Under the pieces are notes generated by a model, which ran no database searches, had not been told where the DNA came from, and saw only the letters and a program-made list of their open reading frames with translations. Both the position numbers and the translations under genes were made by a program. From Aurifilum marmelostoma (taxonomy: Eukaryota; Ascomycota; Sordariomycetes; Diaporthales; Cryphonectriaceae), in contig JAMXSV010000006.1 in assembly GCA_027559495.1 (NCBI GenBank), positions 1,550,001 through 1,614,000 of the forward strand: a stretch of 64,000 nucleotides of DNA, given 5' to 3'. Of the stretch, positions 35,306 through 45,379 are shown piece after piece; within the stretch, counting starts at the first letter, position 1; every line of letters begins with the position of its first letter.

Positions 35306-37030
35306 ATGGAGAAGACGGATCCAGAACAGCGGCTGGCCACCGAAACGCAAAGTGTCCGGGCACGGGCGTCTGGCGAGAGATCGAGCGAAGAGGTCCCGAC
35401 CAACGCTGACGACCTTGCTGCTGAGGCCATAGAAGACAGGGAGATGTCCGATAAGGAGAGTATAGACGACAGCGGAATCGCGACTGCTAGGAGCTCGGTC
35501 CACAAAGTCCCATCGGGAGAAGCAGCTGGAGAACTGGGGCGCCCGGCAACTCAGCAGGAGGCTGTCTACTCTGTCATCCCCAGGGCGCAAAAGATCCAGA
35601 TCATAATGCTGGTGGCCTTCTCAGGCGCTCTCTCACCGCTCACCGGCTCCATCTACTTACCTGCCCTCAACAAGATCGCCGAGGACCTGAAAGTTAGGAC
35701 GTCACTCATCAATCTCAGCATCACGACGTACCAGATCGTGCAGGGTATTGCACCGTCGTTCATCGGCACGCTTTCCGATGTCAAGGGCCGCCGCCCTGCG
35801 TATGTGGTCACGTTCTCGATATATTTAGTTGCCAACCTGGCCCTCGCCCTGCAGAACAGCTACCCTGCGCTCATGGTACTGCGCTGCTTGCAGTCTGCAG
35901 GTAGTTCGGCCACCATAGCCTTAGGCTCAGCAACAGTGGCAGATATGGTCACGAGAGCTGAGAGGGGTTCATGGCTTGGCTACACAACCCTGGGGATCTC
36001 GCTCGGCCCTGCGCTGGGCCCGGTCATCGGTGGTCTGCTGAACGAGTATCTGGACTGGCACTGGATCTTCTGGTTTCTTCTCATATTCAGCGCCATCGTC
36101 ACGATCCTGATGATCATCATTCTCCCGGAGACGGGGCGGGCTGTCGTGGGCAACAATACTATACAGCCACCAAAGTGGAATCTCAGCGTGTTACAGTGGT
36201 GGCGGCTCAGGCAGGGCAAGCCGCTCAATGGCGGCGAGGTCTACGCCGAAGACAGGTCTACGATCATGAAGCCGAGAAAGCGGCCGAGTCCCCTGTCATC
36301 ACTGCTGATCCTCACCGAGCGAGAGGGCGGCATCACTCTGGGATTTGGCGCCATTTTTTTCGCCGGGTACTTTATGGTGTTGACCACCCTTTCTGAGCAA
36401 CTGACTGCCCGTTTCGGGTTCTCATCAGCCATCACCGGCCTCTGTTATCTTCCACTTGGCACAGGATCTCTCTTATCTCGGTTCCTGGCGGGACGCCTGT
36501 TCGATTACAACTTCCGACGACACTCGCGGCGCCTCGGCCTGTCACTCGATCTGTCGCGCCAGCAAAAGATCGAAGTCTTCCCGATTGAGAAGATCAGGCT
36601 GGAGGTCTGCATACCCTTGGTCTATATATCCTGTGGCACAGTGATGGCCTACGCCTGGACTATGGAGTCGAACTCCAGCCTCGCCGGGATCGAGGTGTCT
36701 CTTTTCTTCCTAGGTTTGTTCTTCAGCGGAGCGCAACAGGGCTTCAACACGTTGGTAGTGGACACACACGCAGACATCCCAGCTACGGCCACGGCGGCCA
36801 ACAATCTGTTCCGATGTCTGCTGAGCGCAGGGGCTGTGGCTGTGGCCCCTTTCATGATTGAGAAGATCGGAATCGGCTTCACGGGTGTATTTATCAGTGG
36901 TACATGGCTCTGCTTCAGCCCACTGCTCTGGCTCGTTCTGCTCAGAGGAAAGAAGTGGAGGGAGGAGAAGAAGGTGAAGCAGGAGAAGAAGGATGCAGAA
37001 AGGGAGAAAGCGGCAAGAGAAGCAGTATAG
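35306..37030 (+). CDS. MFS drug:H+ antiporter, Qdr-type
   Basis: Intronless, 574 aa. Twelve hydrophobic helices follow an acidic, Ser/Glu-rich cytosolic N-terminus of about 90 residues. Helix 1 contains SPLTGSIYLPALNKIAEDL and the loop after helix 2 carries motif A as GTLSDVKGRRPAYV. Motif C appears as GPALGPVIGG in helix 5. These are signatures of the fungal DHA1 quinidine-resistance (Qdr/Flr) group, which exports drugs, organic acids or polyamines at the plasma membrane. The C-terminus is a Lys/Glu-rich tail. The first ATG in frame is at 35306. Not similar enough to the MFS gene at 14679 to be a recent duplicate. Substrate unknown. Confidence 0.9.
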   Translation: MEKTDPEQRLATETQSVRARASGERSSEEVPTNADDLAAEAIEDREMSDKESIDDSGIATARSSVHKVPSGEAAGELGRPATQQEAVYSVIPRAQKIQIIMLVAFSGALSPLTGSIYLPALNKIAEDLKVRTSLINLSITTYQIVQGIAPSFIGTLSDVKGRRPAYVVTFSIYLVANLALALQNSYPALMVLRCLQSAGSSATIALGSATVADMVTRAERGSWLGYTTLGISLGPALGPVIGGLLNEYLDWHWIFWFLLIFSAIVTILMIIILPETGRAVVGNNTIQPPKWNLSVLQWWRLRQGKPLNGGEVYAEDRSTIMKPRKRPSPLSSLLILTEREGGITLGFGAIFFAGYFMVLTTLSEQLTARFGFSSAITGLCYLPLGTGSLLSRFLAGRLFDYNFRRHSRRLGLSLDLSRQQKIEVFPIEKIRLEVCIPLVYISCGTVMAYAWTMESNSSLAGIEVSLFFLGLFFSGAQQGFNTLVVDTHADIPATATAANNLFRCLLSAGAVAVAPFMIEKIGIGFTGVFISGTWLCFSPLLWLVLLRGKKWREEKKVKQEKKDAEREKAAREAV

Positions 37031-38481
37031 AATGCCTTTGATAGAATAGATCATGGAAAGGAGTCTGCTGTGGTGACATACACATACATTATTTCGCTAT
37101 TCAAATCATCCCACCGGCAGATGGATCACCGCCTACAATAGAGGACCCGGACGCCACAAACAATAGAAGGTCAAAACCAGATTCAACACCATGTATAACG
37201 TCTATTAGGAGGAAAAGACCTCTGGTCAAGCGATACCCTAGTAGAAGGCTTTTGTACACATGGTAGACCTTTCTAGCCGCTCGATCTCATACCCCCTAAT
37301 GAAGGAGATGGGCCACTATAAATTGATGAGGAAGAAGGTATGCATCGAAAGCCGTTGCTCAAAGATTGTCCGTTCACAAAGTATACTCGATAGCAGATTC
37401 GCAAGAGTGGAATACGTCACCTTTGACACATGCTAAGACTCTTTTCTCCCTGTTTCGACATGCTTAGTGCTGCCATTGGATGCCCACATGCGACGACAAG
37501 GTTATTCATGAAATGATTACCTAGTCAGAGCCTGCTTCTTGATGGATCCCGTCATCAAGCTCAGCCTCGTCCTGGATCACATATTCAGAGCCGTGAACAA
37601 CCTCATGGTCTTACTTTCCCTCATAGAACCGTTCTGACCATAATATTGATAATAACGTTTTCGAGATGAAGGAGATGTCTCCATGCAATAGGACCGATTT
37701 GATTTTACTGTTACAGAGACGAACCATCTGGTTACGATAATGGAGAGATAGTCTAGGATCAAATAAGAGGAGGATGCGAGGCTTAGTAGACACTGACTGG
37801 TTCTGGTGCTGCGAGGAAAAGAATGAGTGCCTTAGGTTCCGGAGCACCGTGTCGGGGATGTATTTACCTGGGGGACGAGACGGTAAACCAATGGTTCCCT
37901 CCTCCGATGGTGATCAGGGAGTGGACTTTGGAAGATTTCTGTAATAGCATAGATTCAGGGAGCCTGGTTCGGATTTTTCGATATCTTACGGGTGAAGAAG
38001 GTCTATGGGAGTTTGCAGAGGTGCAGGCCAGTGATGTATCCATCTATGTTGGACTATATTTCAAGTTAATGAGATGAACTCTCTGCTGAGGACTTACCTC
38101 TGCCTTGCTTGGTGCTACAGCCCATCCTGTGGCCAGAGAGATAAGTTATTATGGATATAAACCTGCAGAGTCGTTATGCATACTATTTTTCTTTGGAAAC
38201 CAGTGCTAACCTGGAGTGTGTGGCATCTCTCATCACATGAGAGCTTCCTTTCAGCGCCAAGCCCTTGGAAATGAAGAGGATCAGCTGACACTCATCCTCC
38301 CAGTCCATCGACTAACACAAAGGCAGCAGGTCGGGTTCTTAGTCAAAATATATTTTATTTGTAGCGTATTTTTTAAGTTGATAACACTTTTTTTCCATCT
38401 CCCCCTTCCTTCCTGGGAGGCTGGACTGATCCTGTCGACATGGGCTTGATATATACAACATGTGACAACATCCCAGTCCAT
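37031..38481. other. Intergenic, convergent 3' flanks
   Basis: About 1.45 kb between the ends of the MFS gene (+) and the nucleoside permease gene (-). A frame at 37823-38077 has no recognisable feature. Nothing else seen. Confidence 0.5.
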
Positions 38482-39920
38482 CTAAGCCGTGGGTGCCCGG
38501 ATCTTCATCATGGGCACGCCTCGGGTTCCCTTCCAGCCCTGCAGGCCCCGCTTCTTCTTCATCTCGGCGGCCCTCTTCACCTTGACATCGCGGGGGGCAT
38601 CAGCGTCCCGCTTCTCGAGATCGCCCGTCTCGCCATCAGGCAGGACGCCCTGGCCGTCGGTGATGCTGCCGGGGCCAAAGTCGGGCTCGCCGCCGAGGGA
38701 GCCGAAGACGTCGCCGATGTAGTTGGAGGGCTCGACGCCGGCCTCGAAGGTGCAGTTCCAGCCGTCGAGGATGCCCCTGACGATCTCGACGCCGGCGTTG
38801 TAGATGTTGTCGATGGCGATCTCGAAGCCGTTCTGGTCCATAATGAGCAGGTGGTCGTAGGCCGAGACGCCCGGGGGCGGGCGGTCAAAGTCGGAGCCGG
38901 TGCGCATGAGGATGATACGGGCGAAGTCGACCAGGCCCTCGATGGCCATGCGCACCATGACCTCGAGGGTGGCGTTGTCCTCCTGGGCGGTCATGCAGTA
39001 GTTGCCGGAGCCGTTGGTCCACAGCGTGGTGGTGTTGTCGAAGGCGCCCGAGAGCAGGTCACCCGAGTAGTAGACGTCGCTGGTGGCGGTGTCGCACAGC
39101 ACGACGCTGGGCGGGGCGGCGCCGGCGGTGTAGTTCTCGGTGCTGGCGGCGTAGCGCTCGCGGTAGGCGGCGGCGATGGTGTTGTCGCTCAGGTTGGCCT
39201 CGGAGGCGTAGCCGTAGGCGATCTGGCGCAGGTCCTCGTTCAGCTCAAACACCTCGGAGCCGTACCACTCGCCGGGGAAGGTGTTGGGCAGGTAGGTGTC
39301 GAAGCCAAAGTAGCCCGTGGTGAAGTTCTCGGGCATCTCGCGGGCGTCAAACTCGTACTGCAGGGCGACCTGCACGGCGTACCGCGACAGGGCCACGCCG
39401 CCGAGGGTGCTCCACTTGGGGCTCACGCCTGCGATGCCCGCGATCAGGAAGTACGTCGAGGTCAGATCGAACTTGCCAGACAGCACGAACGAGGCGATGG
39501 TGGTGGCCGCGTTGATCTCGGACTCGCCCGTCGTGACCTGGCAGATCTCATAGTCCGCCGTGCAGTGGACGTGAGGGAACAGCATGGACAGGCCCGGGGC
39601 TGTGATGTTGACGGCCAGGAGATCACCCAGGCCGCTGCTGGGCAGGTTCTCATACCAGATGTCCGCCTCAGGGCTGAACTGATCATTTTGAATCATAAAC
39701 GTTAGCGCAAATCTTGTGAAGAAAAGGAGAAAGAAAAAAAGATTGTTTTGATGTTGATAGCATGCTATCTAGGACAACTTACCATGCTGATGATGAAGAC
39801 CTTGGGAGCAATCTTCTGATCCCGAACCACCACAGGGGTCTTGGGGGTCTGCACTGTGGCAGCGCTCACCAACTGGCCAGCGGCCAGCAGTGCCGACGCC
39901 GCTATGGACAGGAAATGCAT
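38482..39920 (-). CDS. Purine nucleoside permease (NUP family)
   Basis: 444 aa in two exons (39920-39783 and 39678-38482; GT-AG, phase 0). It begins with a signal-like sequence MHFLSIAASALLAAGQLVSA, then PKVFIISM at the exon junction. Exon 2 has the family's strongest blocks: FPHVHCTADYEICQVTTGE, SEINAATTIASFVLSGKFDL and TYFLIAGIAG. Members of the NUP family (Pfam PF06516) were named from the Candida albicans nucleoside permease. They resemble nucleoside phosphorylases in fold and are thought to act at the cell surface, so uptake or hydrolysis of purine nucleosides is inferred. The last 45 residues form a highly charged Lys/Arg-rich tail (about 400-444) that looks like an extension. A second upstream in-frame start would add 19 residues before the signal and is less likely. 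Confidence 0.92.
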
Positions 39921-42199
39921 TCTGAGTTCCCTAGACTCCGAGAGTGTGGCAAGGCTGGGAGAAGAAGAAGAAGACACAAAAAAGAACTCCGGGCCCGCTG
40001 AACTCGAGGTCTCAACAGCTGAAGAGGAGACTGGCTGCTGTGGGCTGGGGGAAGAACAGAGTTAGAAGAAAAGAAGAGGTGTATTATCTCGAGACGAAGA
40101 CGGCCTGTCTAGGTCATAATATATATACTTGCATACACGAGCGGGACGGGCCCTTACGGAGGGAGTAAACTACTTGCGTAGGATTCGCGGGGCTAGAAGT
40201 GAGTGTGCCCGCTGGATAACTTCGACATGGGTGGAGAGATGAGCAGAACAAAGCAGAAGTGATAGGCGATAGGGATGCGTCGGATTGGCGGAGACCGCCG
40301 TGGTGGAATCCACTTGGACTGACTGCAGGGACATGTAAGATATCGGCTCTACCATCTCTCTGGGACGGGGTGGATGTGGATGATGATGATGGTGATGACC
40401 ATGTTAGCAATGGGGAAGAGCAGGGCCAGGGACAAGCTAGGAGCTCCGAGGAACAAGGAGCAGACTGCTCAAGACGGGCAGACACAAGGGGCCCCAGCTT
40501 GCTTGGCCTTGATAGCGTAAGACACGGTGAGCTGAGTGCAGAAGGAGGGGGGGGGCGGGAGAAAAGGTAATGACCAAGATCCGGACGAAGACGGCAGATC
40601 AGGGATCTCTCTCAAGGATGAAAAAAAGATAACGTCTAAATCGGCAGTGTTGGTCCCTACTGCGCTAGCTATAGGGCCTCGTCTAGAATTCGAGATGAAC
40701 TGGGAGAACGGCCGCTAGAAGATAAGCAGAAAAGAAAAAGATTAGAGCCATACCATGTTTGGTGAGAAGAAAATATTGGTCAGCGGAGTCAAGCAGGGAA
40801 GACACGAGGGGGGAAAAATGACGTTTGGTGGGAACAGGTTGTATGCATTATTCAATCCACCTTGATTTTGAAAGATACCATGGAAGCTATATGAGGGGAT
40901 TATGTACAAAGTTTCATAGTGTGGGACCGCCGCGTCCTGTACCTAGTAGTAGGTGGTCGATTGACTCACCTTGATACTCACCCCTTCGCGACGTTATTTT
41001 TGCCTTTTCTTCCCAAGGCCAAGCTGAGCACAGGTTTACGCTCAGCCACCAGTCAACTTGGCAACGAGACTATTATTGCCCGCTGCCACACTCGCATGCA
41101 GTGCATCTCTGTTGGGAAGGTCCCTGTCTTCGATCTGCGCTACGACCGGCACGGTATTTAATTAAGAACGAAACGAAAAAAAACATAAAGAAGGCCAGGG
41201 GGTTGTGATAAGACTTACCCACCGAGATCCCGGCTGCAATAGCCTGCAACAGCCCTGTCGGAGCTGAGAGCTGACAGGCAAAAAAAAAAAAAAAAAAAAA
41301 AAAAAAAGATAGCTGTCCTGTGAATCTTTGTTCCCACATGGGACCTCAATAGACCTGACACCCTCCAAAGCTGGCCTAGGAGGTCATGCAAGTGAGCGGC
41401 CAAGCAGGTGTTGCTTTTCGAACTTCTGGAAACATTCCTTCTCCCAACCACATGGTTGCAGATCCCTTCCCCGAGGAATAAAAAGTCAATTGGGTTACAT
41501 AGAACGATGTGCCTTTTGCAAATATTTCCCCACACACGCAAGCATATGCAAGGTACGAGATATTGCGTGCGCCCGTTGACCCACCTGCGTGCAAATCACT
41601 CGTCACGCGCGAGCAGGTCCCCCCGCGTCTGAACCACAACCATCGGGCTGTATGTAGAGATGGGAAGGGTGTGTGTGTGTGGTGTGTTTGATCCGCTACA
41701 GAATATGTAAGTCTATCGTTCCAATGAGGACCCTCGCACGACATTACTGCCGTGTCAGGACGCCGCGATGTTCGGATCAGGAGCTGATAGGTCCGAGGCC
41801 CTGCATTGACAGCTTCACATTGTCGCGACGGTCTCGGGAACAGACCGCCATGTTTTGGATCTATTGAACGGCGCCGCAAGCCACATGCACCAAGCCAGTG
41901 CTCATTCATGGTATTGTATATCGAGAGCCGAGTCTTCCTTTCCCCAACTCTGACATTTTGAAAAACAATGACGCATCGTCGTACGTCACTATCTAGATTG
42001 TCTTATCGTCTCTTTGCAGGGAGGCCTACGCCGGGTGGTCGATAAGTATATCAAAAGAGATCTATCTGCCTTCAGGACTCATCCTCAACACGGCGAGCTC
42101 CGGACGCTTTGATTGCCATTGACGAGAAGACTATCTATCTAGGCTGTGTGATCAGACCAACCTAGGTCACCCGAATGAATGACGACCCACTCTCACGCA
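39921..42199. other. 2.3-kb intergenic region
   Basis: Promoter of the nucleoside permease on the left, 3' flank of the MRJP gene on the right. It contains a run of 28 A at 41280-41307 and a GT-rich patch near 41668-41688. Open frames are short and overlapping. No gene supported. Confidence 0.5.
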
Positions 42200-43459
42200 T
42201 TACACGGCTGGTCCTGCCCCTATCTTCAGCCGGTACGACCTGAACGGGCCCTTCCTGGCGTCCACATTGTTGTACTGTCTCGCAGGGGCCAGGCTCAACT
42301 GGTTGGTACAAAAGTAGAGATACCCATCCAAGATTGCCGCGCTGTCCGCATGCTGGATCAGACCGCTCCTCACCAGCGTCTTGACGTGGTAGTTCTCAGC
42401 CGCCACGGGGCCCGCGCCACCAGGGGCCACGCCATTCACCTCCTCCGTGACCCTCGCCTGCTCAGTCTGCACATAAAAGATGGCATTCTGCTCGCTCGCC
42501 AGCATGAACACGCGGCCCTGGTCGTCCGCCGTGAACCCGGCCTGCTCCGAGCCGAGCTCGCCCGGGTCCTGCACTGCCGCCAGCACCTCGGCGTCGGTGG
42601 CGCTGAAGTCCTGCAGGACGGCCTGGGCGACGTAGTAGAACCGCCTGGATCCCAGGTTGCCCCAGTAGACGTTGCCGCTCTGCAGCGCGATCCCGTCCGA
42701 GGCCGTGTTGCAGAAGCTCTTGGTCGTGCCGTTCCAGCAGTAGATGGGCCGCCCGTCGTAGACGCCCACGAAGGTTGGGTCTGCCATTACCACGTGCGTG
42801 CCGTTGAGCCGCTTCACCACGCCGCCCGTCTCGAGGTCCACGGCCAGCACGCCGCCGTTGGGAGACTCGTCAGTCAGAAAGGCGAAACCGGCCGTGCCGG
42901 CTGTGTTGTTGATGCGCACGTCGTTTAGGTTCGTCTTGTTGAACAGGATGTCATCTGAAAATAGGTAGGTGCTGATCAGGGCTCTCGTGGTCACATTGAA
43001 CGACATGATCTTGGCACCGCCGGACACGGCCTGGCCGCTGGACCCGTATGCGATGCCGCTGTCCACGATCCACATCTGCCCGATCGAGTCCAGCACCACA
43101 TTTTGCACATTGATGAAGCAGGTAGAAGGCTCCTGCCCGGGAGCACATCGTTGGATCGCCGCAGACGGCCATGGCTCCTCGTCTTCGAAGCTGGTGCAGA
43201 TGACCACGTTGTTGGTTGAGTTCTCGGCATTGCGAGGGTAAGTCAGGTACACGTTGAGGCCGTGATCCACTGCCAGACCGGTCGGTGCATCGGTGCTCTG
43301 GTGGACAGCCTCGAGCTGGTCGCCAATGATGGTGAAGTCCTGTGGGCACACTCCATTCGTGGAGTTGGAGCTCGACAGGCCTGGGGCTGGGCAGGTGGTG
43401 GGGAAGGCCGCTCCCGCGATAGTAGCAAGACTGAGGAGAGCAACGAGGGCGGGCCACAT
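42200..43459 (-). CDS. Secreted major royal jelly protein / yellow-family protein
   Basis: Intronless, 419 aa from ATG 43459, chosen because it opens a clean signal peptide (MWPALVALLSLATIAGAAF). Upstream in-frame codons would add a hydrophilic stretch that hides it. The mature chain is a predicted six-bladed beta-propeller. Recognisable family blocks are PTGLAVDHGLNVYLTYPRN, QNVVLDSIGQMWIVDSG, DVRINN, DPTFVGVYDGRPIY and DGIALQSGNVYWGNL. Relatives are found in insects (yellow, MRJP) and in scattered bacteria and fungi, where the role is mostly unknown. Several N-x-S/T sites suit a secreted glycoprotein. No neighbour suggests a pathway. Confidence 0.9.
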   Translation of the reverse strand: MWPALVALLSLATIAGAAFPTTCPAPGLSSSNSTNGVCPQDFTIIGDQLEAVHQSTDAPTGLAVDHGLNVYLTYPRNAENSTNNVVICTSFEDEEPWPSAAIQRCAPGQEPSTCFINVQNVVLDSIGQMWIVDSGIAYGSSGQAVSGGAKIMSFNVTTRALISTYLFSDDILFNKTNLNDVRINNTAGTAGFAFLTDESPNGGVLAVDLETGGVVKRLNGTHVVMADPTFVGVYDGRPIYCWNGTTKSFCNTASDGIALQSGNVYWGNLGSRRFYYVAQAVLQDFSATDAEVLAAVQDPGELGSEQAGFTADDQGRVFMLASEQNAIFYVQTEQARVTEEVNGVAPGGAGPVAAENYHVKTLVRSGLIQHADSAAILDGYLYFCTNQLSLAPARQYNNVDARKGPFRSYRLKIGAGPAV

Positions 43460-45379
43460 TTTGCCGATACTGGTCAAAGTGATATGTCGAGTATGGACTG
43501 GCATTGAAGAATTATGGCTCGTTGATGTTTTTGTTGTCCGCGTCAAATCGATCTTGATTACACTGCGTCCCGACTCTTGTCATCCAGGAGCCTCGACCTT
43601 ATGCCTTGTGACTGCTCGATCAGTAAGCTATTCACACTCAACAGGACGGTTTCAAACCTGTGTTGTAGGTTCGGAATCCCGCAAATCAAGTCAACATAGC
43701 ATTACCATCCCGTGCAAAGTAACTACAATACCGACAGCCTAGTGGTCCCCCCGCACCTTAGTATGATGTCAAGTATTTGAACGCCGTACCGGCAGTCCAC
43801 TCAAGACCAATGATATTCCGGACCGATTCCTGGTCAGGTTGACAATCTCGGACCTTCATGGACCCAAGTACCGAAGGCGTCCCCGCAGTTGCATGGGTTT
43901 GGTTATCCTAGACTCACCAACGTCATGTCCTTGCAGTATTAGTTGAGAATCCCGTGAGGCAGGGCGGTATTCTGGCTCTCGAGGGAACATCAGCAGAGCC
44001 CATATAAGTATTACCAAGGGCATATGAAAGATTGGCGGCATACGAATCTAAAGTCCTCAATCATTCCTCGTGTCTTTCAGTTACAGTATTCATCACCTGT
44101 ATAGCAGCAACTCTTTCAAGATCCTCGTGCTCCACCTTCACGAACACAAGAGCTGGGATGCTGAGTACGATATTGTGTATGTACATGGACAAAATATGTG
44201 AAGTCACGGCTAGGAATACATTCAACTTCCAGATGATTGCCAGAATGCTTGACATGCTTCTAGAATAGCATCCAAAGTACTTAGGTGTAATTGATTAGTA
44301 GATTGGGAGTTGTAGTATGAGACAACCAAGCCCGGGAACCCCTCGTGCCAGGGACCCACGTTGTGGTTATTACCCTAACCCTGGGTATTACGGTACTATC
44401 ATGAGCGCTTACGCGCACAAACAGGTCACTGACAAAAGGCTCTTGGGTCAGATCATTACTTGGTGTAGATGTTATAAACGATTATATTCTGTAATATGCT
44501 CTGGTTTGTACAAGCAGTCCACTGCCAAGAAAAAAAGAAAATTCCCTCGAGAGTTCCAAGGGTCGGTTCGCGAGCCACGGGTCCGAAGGAAAAACAAACC
44601 CTAGCTCGAACTCGCTTTATTCGCGACTCCCCTGTTCCACTTTAACCGACGCGCAGGCGGCAACCACGCGCCATCCAGGTCAGTCACCGCTTCTCAGCCC
44701 ACGTCAATGGCCAGCTCCGCATACGTACGTTGAGATTGAGTGGTCAGTCTACCCCAATGTATCTACTTGCTGAACACTTATACTGATAACTTGGCGGCGC
44801 CCACAGCGTGTGTCGAGACCACTAGCTGTGTGCTTAGTCCCCAGGTTGCGGGGGGAACGATCTCCCCAGTACAGCAAGCCCTGCCCGGCTCCTCAACACA
44901 AGCCTCTCAAGATATCTGCCCTAGGTCGCCTGGAATTCTGAGAATCCTATGGTGCGGGCTAGAAATACGAGTACAGTCTCACTATCTTTGTCCATCTCGT
45001 CTCGTGCAACGTCAACGAGAGCCTGTGACGCGCGAATCTCTCCAGCAGTCGCGAACTTCGAATCTGGCGAACGCCTCAAGCAACCCTATGGATTCGGATA
45101 CTTGTCTTCCAAAAGTATATTTATATCGATTGAGTCATTCATCCTCATGGGTATATTGCCTATACCTTCGCGAGAAAGGCGTTCCTCGGTCTGAGCTCCT
45201 TTTGCGTGCGCCTGCACTTCCACTTCCGCCGACATCAGCGATCCGATCGCCGCCGACCACAGAGACAAGCAGCACCCCATGAGCAATCCGATTACCAGAA
45301 GTACATCACAGTAAGCGGCATATATACTGTGATGACGACGTTCAGGGAGGAGTGAGGTCTCTCAAGGATCGTCTGACAG
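43460..45379. other. Intergenic; may contain the unresolved 5' exons of the DUF3716 gene
   Basis: Most of this shows nothing. Near the right end, ATG 45279 opens an 11-codon frame ending at a good donor (GTAAGC at 45311), but its phase does not fit the next exon as I read it. So the true first exon of the downstream gene is not established. Confidence 0.4.

Noticed and set aside
38440..39705. 421-codon open frame on the + strand
   Set aside because: It is the antisense shadow of the nucleoside permease. Codons are GC-biased and the encoded peptide is low-complexity Val/Gly/Asp/Ala with no domain.
42179..42928. 249-codon + strand frame
   Set aside because: Antisense of the MRJP gene, whose signal peptide and propeller blocks are clear.
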